The notes: generated by a model not told the origin, from the sequence alone. Positions 37,144 to 45,730 are shown, counted from the stretch's first letter. The stretch is DNA of 64,000 bases from Camelimonas lactis (GCF_004342915.1 NZ_SLWL01000001.1:434001-498000); one strand, 5' to 3'. Translations and numbers: made by a program.

Positions 37144-38709
37144 ATGACAGGCCAGTCAGCCGAATTGCTGGCGCGCGATTTCAGCCTGATTACCGATCTG
37201 GTCAGGGCGCATGCGCAGGAACGTCCGGAAGCCCGGGCGGTGGTTCACAAGGACCGCAGCCTGACCTACGCGCAGTTCGACGCCGAGATCGATCGCGTCG
37301 CCGCCACCCTGCAACAGGCCGGCCTGACGGTGGGTGACCGCATCGCCGTCTGCGCCATGTCGTCGATTCCCTATGCGGTGACATTCCTTGGCGCCCTGCG
37401 CGCCGGCGTGGTGGTGACGCCGCTGGCGCCGTCCTCCACCCGCGAGCAGCTGCAGGGCATGGTCGCCGACTCAGGCGCCAAAATCTTCTTCGTCGACACG
37501 CCGATCACCGAACAGCTCGGTCCGTTCGACTGGTTCGGCGGCCAGCTGGTCGCGCTGGACGACGCGGCTCCAGGCCAGCCCTGGTCGTCGTGGCTGGCGC
37601 CGGAAGGGGCGCGGCCGGCGCCGGTGGACATTCCGCCATCGGCTCCGTTCAACATCATCTATTCGTCCGGCACCACCGGCCTGCCCAAGGGCATCGTCCA
37701 GTCGCACCGCATGCGCTGGGCCCATGTGCAGCGCGGCGCCATTTTCGGTTATGGCCCGGACGCCATCACCATCGTCTCCACGCCGCTCTATTCCAACACC
37801 ACGCTGGTAAGCTTCCTGCCGACCCTGACGCTGGGCGGAACCGTGGTGCTGATGGAGAAATTCGACGCGCACGGCCTGCTGGAGCTGGCGCAGCGCGAGC
37901 GCGTCACCCACGCCATGCTGGTGCCGGTGCAGTACAAGCGCATCATGGCGCTGCCTGATTTCGACAGCTTCGACCTGTCGTCGTTCGTGATGAAGTTCTG
38001 CACCAGCGCGCCGTTCCACGCCGACATCAAGGCCGATGTGCTGAAGCGCTGGCCCGGCGGTCTGGTTGAATTCTACGGCATGACCGAAGGCGGCGGCGGC
38101 TGCTCGCTGGCCGCGCACCTGTTCCCGGACAAGCTGCACACGGTTGGTCGCCCCAACGAGGGACACACCATTCTGCTGCTTGATGAGAACGGCAATGAAG
38201 TGGCGCCGGGCGAGATCGGCGAGATCGTCGGCCATTCGCCCACAGCGGTGATGAATGAATATCACAACCAGCCGGGCAAGACGCGCGAAACCGAGTGGAT
38301 CCACCCGGACGGCCGCCGCTTCATCCGCACCGGCGACGTGGGCCGGTTCGACGAAGACGGCTTCCTGACGCTGATGGACCGCAAGAAGGACATGATCATC
38401 ACTGGCGGTTTCAACGTCTATCCCAGTGATATCGAGGCGCTGCTGCATACCCACCCGGACCTGAACGACGTGGCCGTGGTCGGCGTGCCGTCGGACGCCT
38501 GGGGCGAGACGCCGGTGGCCTTCGTGGTGGCCGCGCCGGGCAAAAGTGTGCAGGGCGCCGACATCCGCGCCTGGGCCAACGAGCGGCTGGGCAAGGTGCA
38601 GCGCATCGCCGACGTGGTGGTGACGGACGCCCTGCCGCGCAGCGCCATTGGCAAGATCCTGAAGCGCGAGCTGCGCGACGGCTGGGTGGCGCAACAGCCG
38701 GCCGCCTGA
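37144..38709 (+). CDS. Class I adenylate-forming acyl-CoA synthetase
   Basis: The 521-residue ANL-superfamily ligase activates a carboxylic acid to acyl-AMP and then to the CoA thioester. The AMP-binding P-loop YSSGTTGLPKGI, FYGMTEGGG, the hinge segment TGDVGRFDEDGFLTLMDRKKDMIITGGFNVYPSDIE and the catalytic lysine in RSAIGKILKREL are all present. There is no membrane segment. AGGGAGAG precedes ATG 37144. It is monocistronic, between the gcv operon and a bidirectional terminator; substrate (fatty, aromatic or other acid) cannot be read. Confidence 0.93.
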   Translation: MTGQSAELLARDFSLITDLVRAHAQERPEARAVVHKDRSLTYAQFDAEIDRVAATLQQAGLTVGDRIAVCAMSSIPYAVTFLGALRAGVVVTPLAPSSTREQLQGMVADSGAKIFFVDTPITEQLGPFDWFGGQLVALDDAAPGQPWSSWLAPEGARPAPVDIPPSAPFNIIYSSGTTGLPKGIVQSHRMRWAHVQRGAIFGYGPDAITIVSTPLYSNTTLVSFLPTLTLGGTVVLMEKFDAHGLLELAQRERVTHAMLVPVQYKRIMALPDFDSFDLSSFVMKFCTSAPFHADIKADVLKRWPGGLVEFYGMTEGGGGCSLAAHLFPDKLHTVGRPNEGHTILLLDENGNEVAPGEIGEIVGHSPTAVMNEYHNQPGKTRETEWIHPDGRRFIRTGDVGRFDEDGFLTLMDRKKDMIITGGFNVYPSDIEALLHTHPDLNDVAVVGVPSDAWGETPVAFVVAAPGKSVQGADIRAWANERLGKVQRIADVVVTDALPRSAIGKILKRELRDGWVAQQPAA

Positions 38710-38765
38710 GCCGGCCCGCTCTCCGGGGCGCCGGCCCATGGCTGGCGCAGCCGCCATGATTCCCG

Positions 38766-38800
38766 AAAAACCGCCGCCCGGACGCCGGACGGCGGTTTTT
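38766..38800 (+). terminator. Bidirectional terminator after the acyl-CoA synthetase gene
   Basis: AAAAACCGCCGCCCGG (38766-38781) and CCGGACGGCGGTTTTT (38785-38800) pair with a single mismatch around an ACG loop, giving a U-tract on the plus strand and also on the minus strand. It lies 57 bp past the stop codon. Confidence 0.88.
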
Positions 38801-38950
38801 CGTTGCCCTGGCGTTCCTGAGCCGGTCCATACGAAAACGCTCCGGCGCCCAAACAGGAGGCGACGGCCCTCTTCACGGCGTCGACAATGGCCTTCCACTC
38901 CGGGGTTATCTCTCCGGGGCGGCGGGGGCGGCGGCCCTGGCGGCCTCGTT

Positions 38951-39589
38951 TTAGGGAATGATGCGGGTGCGTGGCCCCACATAGACCGGGCCGACGTTTT
39001 GCGTCGACATCACGCCCTGCACGCCCATGGAAACCGTGAGGTCGCCGATTTCGGTGGGCGTCACCACGTCCGCCTGAATGCGGCCATAGGTAAAGGCGCC
39101 TGACTGGCCCTTGCCGCCGATCTGCACGCCGGCGCCAACGCGCCCGCCCACATGAATGCAGGCGGCGGTTCCCTTGACGCGGTAAAAGCCGGGGCCGCGC
39201 TCCGGGCAGGGCTCGGCGCCCCACAAATCCGGAATGTAGGGCCTGCGCGGAAACGCGCCAGGGGCGTCATAGCTGGTGAGGCGCGGCAGGTCGGGCGTCG
39301 GCGGTCGCTGGCGGAAGAGATCCGGCGAACGGTCAAGGCCGAAAGCCTTCACCACATCCGGCGCGGCGCCAAGACGGGGTTCAGGCATGACCCCAGCCTG
39401 TCGGGAGAAGCTGAAAAAACTGGGTGGTTCAGGAGGGGTGGCGTGCGCTGGGGACAGGGCGGCGGCGGAAAGGGCGCAGGCTGCCAGGGTCGTGGCGGCA
39501 GGTTTGCGGGCCAGACACCGCAGGACAGCCGTGGCCAGAGAGATGTTGAGGATCGTCATCTGTTTTTCGATACCCGGTTGACCTGCCAT
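38951..39589 (-). CDS. Exported short protein with alphaproteobacterial porin motif
   Basis: The 212-residue product has a signal peptide (LAACALSAAALSPAHA), a proline-rich stretch to about 110, then PCPERGPGFYRVKGTAACIHVGGRVGAG. That block is the N-terminal signature of Omp2/porin_2 proteins (cysteine, GxGF, GTxxC, V/IGG). The rest, AFTYGRIQADVVTPTEIGDLTVSMGVQGV, looks like a couple of beta strands, then the chain stops. A full porin barrel needs about 300 or more residues, so this is either a degraded porin or a small outer-membrane-associated family. ATG 39589 follows GGAAG. Confidence 0.7.
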   Translation of the reverse strand: MAGQPGIEKQMTILNISLATAVLRCLARKPAATTLAACALSAAALSPAHATPPEPPSFFSFSRQAGVMPEPRLGAAPDVVKAFGLDRSPDLFRQRPPTPDLPRLTSYDAPGAFPRRPYIPDLWGAEPCPERGPGFYRVKGTAACIHVGGRVGAGVQIGGKGQSGAFTYGRIQADVVTPTEIGDLTVSMGVQGVMSTQNVGPVYVGPRTRIIP

Positions 39590-39983
39590 TCCGATCAGCT
39601 TCCAGAAAACAGGGCGTCCTGCCCATCCCTGGACGGCGTCAGCATAGCCCTGCCGGCGCCCGCGCTCAAACAGGACGTCGTGGGGGGACGGTCCGAAGAT
39701 GCAAGGTCCGGCAAAGGTGTGAAGGGGACACCGTCAAAGGGATGAAGCCGGCCGGGCGGACGATGGCGAGCCCGTTGACAGGCTGCCAGGTCAGGCAATG
39801 GACAGTTTTCCCAATGTCGCAAAGCGGGCATCGAAAAACGTCCAAAAAACATCTGGCGCCAAAAATAACATGTTGCGCGCGTCGGAACGTGATCGTATGA
39901 ATCAGGTACGACGCAGTATCCCGATGGAATGGTCTTCTGGTTTTGAAGCTACGCCATCTGGTTTGCGCCTGGCGCAAAAAAGC
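39590..39983. other. Non-coding region between porin-motif gene and small RNA
   Basis: I see no supported gene or element. Short minus-strand frames (for example 39595-39852) lack ribosome sites and family content. The region should carry the promoter of the porin-motif gene. Confidence 0.4.
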
Positions 39984-40063
39984 CAAAAAAAAGGCCGCGT
40001 CAGGGACGCGGCCATAAAGTCTAGGGAGGAAACGCCCAAGGAGGGCTGCAGCATCGCTGCTGC
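39984..40063 (-). ncRNA. mmgR: Small RNA of the mmgR/suhB (alpha-r8) type
   Basis: On the minus strand, from about 40063: a 5-prime hairpin GCAGCA-GCGA-TGCTGC, then CCCTCCTTGGGCGTTTCCTCCCTAG in single-stranded context (CTTGGGCG, then TTTCCTCCCT at about 40033-40024), then a terminator stem GGCCGCGTC-CCT-GACGCGGCC and eight T. The TTTCCTCCCT core followed by a GGCCGC terminator is, from memory, the conserved signature of the suhB/mmgR RNA family of Rhizobiales, about 77 nt long; here the transcript is about 80 nt. In Sinorhizobium mmgR limits polyhydroxybutyrate granule formation. The CCTCCC core could pair with ribosome-binding sites. Perfect -35/-10 spacing supports it. Confidence 0.85.
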
Positions 40064-40069
40064 AAAGTC

Positions 40070-40098
40070 TCTATATGGGTTTTTCTGATTCCTCGCAA
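40070..40098 (-). promoter_or_regulatory. Sigma-70-type promoter of the small RNA
   Basis: On the minus strand TTGCGA (40098-40093), a 17-bp spacer, then TATAGA (40075-40070). Transcription would start near 40063, exactly where the small RNA 5-prime hairpin begins. Confidence 0.75.
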
Positions 40099-40702
40099 GT
40101 GAATTGCGACAGGGACACTGTCCTTTTTTGCCGATGCCCCATGTGTCTGATGCATGGGGTGCGCCTTGGCGTTGGCGCATGTTTTTCTGTGACATTTCGC
40201 GCAGGTACAAAAGGCTGGCAGGCGCTGCAATTTGGCGGGCTGAACAGGCTTCGCGCGTTGGGGCCATGCCGCGCCTGTCCTGTCGACGGCTCCTGTAATC
40301 GTCACGCATTGTTTGATCCCCCGCCACCATCGGTCCTTGCCAGACTGGCTGCTGCTTCCGTTGTTAGCGGAGGTGTTGTCGCTGACGGACTTCATTGCGC
40401 CCGGGGCCGACGCTGCCGCAGGGGCGGCGGCCAATTCGCAGCGGCCTGAACAGGGACGGGGCGTCGTCGCCTGATAGGTGGCGCATATCATGGTTGGGAA
40501 GATTGTGCGGAGGGGCTCCGGGCGCTGGTTTCGGTTGGCGCGCGCTTCCGCTCGTCAAAGCCCATTCGTGTCCAGAGCCTCTCCAGGTTGAGCCCGCTCC
40601 TGTGGGAAAGCCGCCAGCGGCGCTTGCCGGCTGGCATTCATTTCATGGATTCCCGCGACCTGCCGCCGAAACTGACTGCCTTCCCGAAACTGGTCCCCGA
40701 AA
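40099..40702. other. Hairpin-rich region without a supported gene
   Basis: No convincing coding frame. Visible structures include GACAG-GGACA-CTGTC followed by CTTTTTT (about 40109-40130, plus strand), CCCCATG / CATGGGG (about 40138-40160) and TGCGCC / GGCGCA followed by TGTTTTT (about 40159-40186). These could be parts of another small RNA but I cannot define ends or a promoter. Confidence 0.35.
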
Positions 40703-40730
40703 CAAGAAAAGCCGCCCCGGGGGGCGGCTT
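40703..40730 (-). terminator. Terminator of the F0 ATP synthase operon
   Basis: On the minus strand AAGCCGCCCC-CC-GGGGCGGCTT forms a 10-bp stem followed by TTCTTG. It lies 79 bp past the stop of atpF, the last gene of the operon. A small palindrome CCGTTAACGG follows at about 40733. Confidence 0.8.
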
Positions 40731-40809
40731 GCCGTTAACGGCCGGGTCTCCTTAACCTGATGCTTTCTGCTCAGGTAAAGTGGGCGCCGTCCGCGATAAC
40801 GCCAGCGCG

Positions 40810-41298
40810 TCAGTGCGTGAAAGCGCCGCGAATCTGGTTGACGCCGTTGCGAACCAGCGCGTCGGCTGCCTCGCCCTGCGTGCGGTCACGCAGGATAACC
40901 TCGGCGGCTTGCAGGCCGGCGTTGGCGGCGGCGGCGCGAACCTCGGCGGTCGCCTGGGCCTCGGCCTGGGAAATCTTGGCCTCGGCGGCGGCGGTGCGGC
41001 CGGCCACGAACTCGGCGAGGCGGTTGTGCGCCTCCTGGGCGACGCGCGTGGCTTCCTCACGGGCCGCGGCGACGATCGCTTCGGCTTCCTTCTCGGCGGC
41101 CTGACGCTTGGCGACGTATTCGTCGCGCAGGGCGCGGGCTTCGGCCGACAGGCGACGGGCTTCCTCAAGCTCGGTGGCGATCCGCTGGCCGCGCTTGTCG
41201 AGCAGGTTGCCGATGGTCTTGAAGCCACCCATCCACGCCGCAATGCCGAGGAGGACGAAGAACGCGACGGCGACCCAGAATTCGGGCGTATTCCACAT
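40810..41298 (-). CDS. atpF: ATP synthase F0 subunit b
   Basis: The peripheral-stalk subunit has one N-terminal helix (FWVAVAFFVLLGIAAWMGGF) and a long charged coiled coil (RIATELEEARRLSAEARALRDEYVAKRQAAEKEAEAIV). At 162 residues it is normal. It is the last gene of atpI-atpB-atpE-atpF'-atpF. Two diverged b-type subunits, as here, are usual for photosynthetic bacteria and alphaproteobacteria; which copy is called b or b' rests on gene order. Confidence 0.95.
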   Translation of the reverse strand: MWNTPEFWVAVAFFVLLGIAAWMGGFKTIGNLLDKRGQRIATELEEARRLSAEARALRDEYVAKRQAAEKEAEAIVAAAREEATRVAQEAHNRLAEFVAGRTAAAEAKISQAEAQATAEVRAAAANAGLQAAEVILRDRTQGEAADALVRNGVNQIRGAFTH

Positions 41299-41413
41299 CG
41301 CTTTTACTCCTGAAAAGCGCCCGCCCAGCTGATCGGCTGCGAGCGCCCGAATTCCGGTAAATGTTGAAACCCGCTTCAGGCGAAGGGCGATGGCGCCCTT
41401 CGGCCATCGGGGG

Positions 41414-41959
41414 TCAGACCGCCGCGCGGTCCAGGGCGGCGTCGACTTCCGCGCGAGCCGGAGCGGCGCCGGTCAGACGCTCGACGATGGTCGCGGCGGC
41501 TTCCGCAGCGATGTCGCGCACATTGGCCATGGCGGCGGCGGCGTTGACGCGAATGGTCTCTTCGGCGGAAGCAATCTTCTGGTTCAGATCGGCTTCAAGC
41601 GCCTTGCGGCGGGCTTCGAACTCCGCGGCCATTTCCTCGCGGGCCTGATGGGCGATGGCCTGCGCGTTGGCGCGGGCGTCGGCGAGGGCCTTTTCATAAG
41701 CCGTAACGGCTTCCTCTGATTCGGCGCGCAGCCTCTGCGCTTCGGCCAGATCACCGGTAATCTTGTTGTGACGCTCGTCAAGCACCCTGGCAATGCGCGG
41801 CAAGGCGATGCGGGACATCAGGAAGTAGAGCACGGCGAAGGAGATCAGCACCCAGAAAATCTGCGACGCGAACGTCGCGCTTTCGAAGGGCGGAAATGCG
41901 ATCGCGCCGTGGACCTCATTGGCCACTGCCGTCGAGGCGGAATGGGTAGGGCTAGCCAT
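41414..41959 (-). CDS. atpG: ATP synthase F0 subunit b'
   Basis: The 181-residue second stalk subunit has an acidic N-terminus (IAFPPFESATFASQ), one helix (IFWVLISFAVLYFLMSRIALP) and a long coiled coil (ERHNKITGDLAEAQRLRAESEEAVTAYEKALADARA). The FESATFASQIFWVLISF pattern is typical of alphaproteobacterial b'. It lies 115 bp upstream of atpF and 298 bp downstream of atpE; the latter spacer is long for this operon and carries repeats. Confidence 0.94.
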   Translation of the reverse strand: MASPTHSASTAVANEVHGAIAFPPFESATFASQIFWVLISFAVLYFLMSRIALPRIARVLDERHNKITGDLAEAQRLRAESEEAVTAYEKALADARANAQAIAHQAREEMAAEFEARRKALEADLNQKIASAEETIRVNAAAAMANVRDIAAEAAATIVERLTGAAPARAEVDAALDRAAV

Positions 41960-42038
41960 GCGACCTAATCCTCAGGCGGAACCGGCTGGTTCGCTGCCCG
42001 CACAGGCGGGATTGCTTCGTCGGCTCAGGATCGCCTTG

Positions 42039-42068
42039 TCGCCAGGGCGTCCTGTTCGCCAGGGCGTC
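42039..42068. repeat. 17-bp-period tandem duplication
   Basis: TCGCCAGGGCGTC occurs at 42039-42051 and 42056-42068, in the long spacer between atpE and the b' gene. The core TCGCCAGG is the reverse complement of CCTGGCGA seen in the array at 6010-6099. Nothing else is evident in that spacer. Confidence 0.8.
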
Positions 42069-42257
42069 TTGGCCGAAATCCTGTCCGTATATTGGCCAGA
42101 GCCTCCGCGCCGGGCGTCGCCGCCCGCATGGGAACCTCCAGCCTGTCCAACGCCTGGCGCCGTCGCCGCCCGGTGGCTCCGGACGGCGCATTGGCTCCAA
42201 CGCGCCAGGTAGACTGGCCCGGGAATGGACGCCGGACGACCATTCCCGATGCGTCAA

Positions 42258-42485
42258 TCAGACCGCGAACAGCAGCAGCAGCGCGATCAGCAGCGAAAAG
42301 ATGCCCAGAGCTTCCGTCAGAGCGAAGCCGAGGAGCAGGGTGCCCTGCTGGCCGGCGGCGGCCGACGGATTGCGCAGCGCGCCCGACAGGAACTGGCCGA
42401 ACAGGTTACCGAGGGCGAGAGCAGCGCCTGCCATGCCGAAGCAAGCGAGACCAGCGCCGATGTACTTGGCTGCAACGGGATCCAT
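42258..42485 (-). CDS. atpE: ATP synthase F0 subunit c
   Basis: The c-ring monomer has two helices joined by a polar loop. The 75-residue length matches alphaproteobacterial c subunits. [24 protein letters not shown] is helix 1, RNPSAA the loop, and [23 protein letters not shown] helix 2 with the proton-carrying glutamate E58. The helix-1 segment lacks the sodium-type signature, so a proton ring is inferred. AGGAG precedes ATG 42485. The upstream atpB gene ends 38 bp before. Confidence 0.97.
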   Translation of the reverse strand: MDPVAAKYIGAGLACFGMAGAALALGNLFGQFLSGALRNPSAAAGQQGTLLLGFALTEALGIFSLLIALLLLFAV

Positions 42486-42523
42486 TTGAAAACTCCTGGT
42501 CGAAAAAGTTGGAGAGGCTGGGA

Positions 42524-43273
42524 TCAATGATGGCCCGGATGGAGCGCATCGTTGAGGTAGATCGTTGTCAGGGTGGCGAACACATAGGCTTGCAGCGCCG
42601 CGACAAGGAACTCGAGGGCGGTCAGCGCGATGGCCAGCGCCAGCGGCAGCGGCGACAGCACCGCCCACGCGCCGGCCGTCAGCAGGGTCACCACGAAACC
42701 GGCGAAGATCTTCAGGGCGATGTGGCCGGCCAGCATGTTGGCGAAAAGACGCACGGACAGGCTGATCGGGCGCGACACGAACGAGACAATCTCAACAGCC
42801 ACCAGCAGCGGCAGCAGCCAGCCCGGCACGCCCGACGGCACGAACAGCCTGAGGAAGCCAAAACCGTGACGGTAGAAGCCGTAAATGATGACGGTGCCGA
42901 TCACCAGAGCCGCAAGGCAGAAGGTGACGATGATGTGGCTGGTGACGGTGAAGCCGTACGGCAGCATGCCGAGCATGTTGAGAACCAGCACGAACATGAA
43001 CAGCGAGAACACGAAGGGGAAAAATTTCATCCCTTCCGTTCCGGCGCTATTTCGCACCGTTGTCGCCACAAATTCGTACAGACTTTCGACGATAGACTGC
43101 ATGCGGCCGGGCACGACGGCGGCGCGACCGATGCCGCCGATCATCAGGATAGCGGTCAGAGCGACGGCGACCCACATGTAAATCGCCGAATTGGTCACAG
43201 CGATCTCATGGGCGCCGGCGTGGCCAAGCGTCACGATATTCTTGATCTGGAACTGATGGATCGGATCAGCCAT
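42524..43273 (-). CDS. atpB: ATP synthase F0 subunit a
   Basis: The stator channel subunit has five to six helices in 249 residues. Conserved parts are IHQFQIKNI at the start, [25 protein letters not shown], the essential arginine in [15 protein letters not shown], and [22 protein letters not shown] at the end. AAGGGGA precedes ATG 43273. It is followed by atpE and preceded by atpI by 145 bp. Confidence 0.97.
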   Translation of the reverse strand: MADPIHQFQIKNIVTLGHAGAHEIAVTNSAIYMWVAVALTAILMIGGIGRAAVVPGRMQSIVESLYEFVATTVRNSAGTEGMKFFPFVFSLFMFVLVLNMLGMLPYGFTVTSHIIVTFCLAALVIGTVIIYGFYRHGFGFLRLFVPSGVPGWLLPLLVAVEIVSFVSRPISLSVRLFANMLAGHIALKIFAGFVVTLLTAGAWAVLSPLPLALAIALTALEFLVAALQAYVFATLTTIYLNDALHPGHH

Positions 43274-43418
43274 GGCCCGTCAGGTCCCCTTCCTGTCGCC
43301 TCGCAACGCCCCGTCAGGCCAAAAACGCCCCACGGTCCGTTCACATTGTCAATCGGTCAGCGCTCGTTAGCCTATCCAGGTCACAAGCGCCAGACCGTGC
43401 GGTTCACACAATCGGTTT

Positions 43419-43808
43419 TTATTGCCCGGCGCCGTCTTTTTTATCTGACGGAACCTGCAGTTGCCCGGTTGCGCGCATAACGTTGTAGACGCCGGTCAAG
43501 AAGCCCAGCATCAGAAATACAATCAGCCCCCATGGGGACGCGCCCAAGACGCGGTCTATCGACCAGCCAATGAGCCCGCCGGCGGCGACGCCGGCGATGA
43601 ACTCGGCGGAGAGACGAAACGCCCGCCCCATGGACGAGGCGCCGCTCGCCGCCTGTCTCGCCGTTTCCGCAGCCGTTTTACGCGCCTCCGCCTCATGAAC
43701 GGCGTCGAGCTTCGCGCTGAGGCGCTTCATGCGGCCGGCAAGATCGGCTTCCGTCGCGGGCTGTTCGCCTGCGCCTTCATTCCGCCTGTCCGTTCCGTCT
43801 TTGCTCAT
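43419..43808 (-). CDS. atpI: ATP synthase protein I (F0F1 assembly factor)
   Basis: The 129-residue protein has a charged coiled N-terminus (ATEADLAGRMKRLSAKLDAVHEAEARKTAAET) and two helices (AEFIAGVAAGGLIGWSIDRVLG, WGLIVFLMLGFLTGVYNVMRA), the AtpI layout thought to assist c-ring assembly. ATG 43808 is chosen because the family N-terminus MSKDG begins there; longer frame to 43883 is not needed. It heads the F0 operon, 53 bases after a predicted transcription start. Confidence 0.92.
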   Translation of the reverse strand: MSKDGTDRRNEGAGEQPATEADLAGRMKRLSAKLDAVHEAEARKTAAETARQAASGASSMGRAFRLSAEFIAGVAAGGLIGWSIDRVLGASPWGLIVFLMLGFLTGVYNVMRATGQLQVPSDKKDGAGQ

Positions 43809-43867
43809 GGAGAACCCGCCCTCTGTCCGCAAGGCCTGAGAGCAGAATTTCCCCAAAAGCCGGCGGC

Positions 43868-43896
43868 ACCATAATTTTTGCACTTTCGGGTGTCAA
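43868..43896 (-). promoter_or_regulatory. Promoter of the F0 ATP synthase operon
   Basis: On the minus strand a perfect TTGACA (43896-43891), a 17-bp spacer and TATGGT (43873-43868) form a near-consensus sigma-70 promoter. The start would be at about 43861, giving a leader of about 53 nt to atpI. Immediately upstream (about 43915-43950) the DNA is unusually AT-rich, as in an UP-like region. Confidence 0.8.
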
Positions 43897-44210
43897 GGCT
43901 CGGGAAAGTCGCGTAAGTTATTGTAAATGAATTAATAAATTTAGTTTGTGAATTGCGGCGGCGCGGCGCCCAGCGACTTTGCTGCGACTCTTTGCGCCGA
44001 GGCGTAATGTCGGGCGTAGCGGTGGATGGGCGGACATGTGGTGAAACAGATTCGGGTTTTCGCTGCATCCGGTTGATCTGAAGGGTGTTTTAACCTCCCT
44101 GTCGCAATGGAGCGATGACCAGGCGGCTGTCGCCCGCCGTTTCCCCAACAAAGCCCCGAATCTCCTGGTTTGGCGCGGCAAATGCGCTTTGTGGATGTAG
44201 AGTCGTCCGC
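43897..44210. other. Spacer between dsbA terminator and atp promoter
   Basis: Besides the AT-rich tract at about 43915-43950 I see no gene or clear signal. Confidence 0.4.
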
Positions 44211-44244
44211 AAAAAAGAAAGGCCGGCCCCCGAAGGCGCCGGCC
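44211..44244 (-). terminator. Terminator of dsbA
   Basis: On the minus strand GGCCGGCGCC-TTCG-GGGGCCGGCC (44244-44221) forms a stem with one mismatch and a TTCG tetraloop, followed by TTTCTTTTTT. It lies 47 bp past the dsbA stop. Confidence 0.88.
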
Positions 44245-44291
44245 ATGTCGTCGCGCGCTGGCGCGCGCGACAGAATCAGAATCATCCGGGC

Positions 44292-44933
44292 TCACTCGCC
44301 GAGGAGGGGCTTCAGGGCCTTGTCGAGATCTTCCATGGAGAGGGCGCCGCGGTAGGTCTTGCCATTGATGAAGAAAGTCGGCGTCGAGTTCACGCCAAGC
44401 TTCGCGCCGCGATCACGCACGGCGTTCACCGCGTCCAGAATCTTCTGGTCCTTAAGGCAGTTTTCCACCTTCTCCTGGGTGAAGCCGGCCTGCTTCAGCA
44501 GGTTGGTCAGGCCTTCCAGCGGCTTTTGGGTGAACGCCCAGTCGTTCTGCCGGGAAAACAGCAGATCGGTCACCGGATAATATTTGTCGTTGCCTTCGCA
44601 GCGGGCGAGCATGAAACCGGCGGCGGCGAGGGGGTCGAGCGGGAATTCACGCAGGGTGAAGCGCACCTTGCCGGTGTCGATGTACTTCTTCCTGAACTCC
44701 GGGAAGGTGGTGTTGTGGAAATCGGCGCAATGGGAGCACGTCAGCGAGGCGTACTCGATGACATGGACCTTCGCGCCCTTGTCGCCCAGCGTCACGTCGC
44801 CGAGGGGGCCGGCCTCGCCGAGCTCCTGGGCGCTGACGGTTTGCGCCATCGCGGGCGCGAGGCCCAGGCCGCCGGCTACGGTGAGGGCTGCACCAATGGC
44901 CATGGTTTCCAGCAGGCGGCGACGTGTGATCAT
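44292..44933 (-). CDS. DsbA family thiol:disulfide interchange protein (CSHC)
   Basis: The 213-residue exported oxidoreductase has N-terminal TRRRLLETMAIGAALTVAGGLGLAPAMA, a signal with an arginine cluster that may use Tat. The active site is C66-S-H-C69 in YASLTCSHCADFH, and the cis-proline loop is VNSTPTFFINGK. This is the BdbD/DsbA-like type often found beside DUF721/dciA and mutY in rhizobia. AGGAG precedes ATG 44933. A strong terminator follows. Confidence 0.92.
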   Translation of the reverse strand: MITRRRLLETMAIGAALTVAGGLGLAPAMAQTVSAQELGEAGPLGDVTLGDKGAKVHVIEYASLTCSHCADFHNTTFPEFRKKYIDTGKVRFTLREFPLDPLAAAGFMLARCEGNDKYYPVTDLLFSRQNDWAFTQKPLEGLTNLLKQAGFTQEKVENCLKDQKILDAVNAVRDRGAKLGVNSTPTFFINGKTYRGALSMEDLDKALKPLLGE

Positions 44934-45229
44934 CTCATGCTCCTGGCCGGGGCAGCCGGCTTCAAAATATATCAACGGGGGACGGTGGCGGTCAGGTTCC
45001 CGCCGTGTTCCGTCCAGATGGCGACCATGCGCCCTGTGAACCGTGGGCATGGTCCCGGGTGATGTAATTCCCCCCGGAATTCGGGCGGAAGCATGTCTGA
45101 AGCGCCGTCCAGGATCAATTGCCGGCCGGGCTGGCAGGCAGCGGACCGCGCGGAACCTTGAGGGCATCGCGCTCCGTTGACCGCCGGGATTGGCGGCAGG
45201 CGGGGCCGGCCGCGCTACCCGGGGCCGGC

Positions 45230-45730
45230 TCAGCCGGCGGCGGGTCGGCTCAGCACGGCGGCGCCAAGACGGGTGAGGGCGCCGCGCAGGCGCTCGTCTT
45301 CGACGCGGGCGGTGAGCGATTCGGCCTGCCGCCGCGCCTGTGGATCAATGGCCGGAACGGGCGTCGGCGCGGCCGGGCGCGGCGGCGACCCCTGGCGGAT
45401 GAGAATTTTGCCAATGCAGCGCCAGCCGAAATGGGCGTTGATGCGGTCAATGATCACCGGCGCCGTGTGCTGCAACTCCAGGGCGAAGGCGCTGCTGGCC
45501 AGGACTTCCAGCGTCGCCGGGGTTTTGGGCGCGTCGCCATGGCGGGGCTGGCGCGGCCAGTTGATGCGCAGCGGACGCGCGTACTGGGCCAGGCGCGGGC
45601 CGACGATATCCTCCCACGCCAGCAGGATGTCGCTGGCGGCGAACCCCTGGGACGCCAGGGCCTTGTCCAGACAGCGGTCGAGCAGATCGGCGAGGGGGAC
45701 CGGACGGGAAGGGCGGGCGGGAGGCTTCAT
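45230..45730 (-). CDS. dciA: DciA/DUF721 family protein
   Basis: DciA proteins load or assist the replicative helicase DnaB in bacteria lacking DnaC. The 166-residue protein has the DUF721 core: LADLLDRCLDKALASQGFAASDILLAWEDIVGPRLAQYARPLRI, then ALELQHTAPVIIDRINAHFGWRCIGKILIRQ. ATG 45730. It reads away from mutY and precedes dsbA by 296 bp, an arrangement common in Hyphomicrobiales. The helicase-loading function is inferred from the family. Confidence 0.85.
   Translation of the reverse strand: MKPPARPSRPVPLADLLDRCLDKALASQGFAASDILLAWEDIVGPRLAQYARPLRINWPRQPRHGDAPKTPATLEVLASSAFALELQHTAPVIIDRINAHFGWRCIGKILIRQGSPPRPAAPTPVPAIDPQARRQAESLTARVEDERLRGALTRLGAAVLSRPAAG

Noticed and set aside
40109-40130. 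GACAG-loop-CTGTC with T-run as a terminator
   Set aside because: Only a 5-bp stem and no upstream plus-strand gene to terminate.
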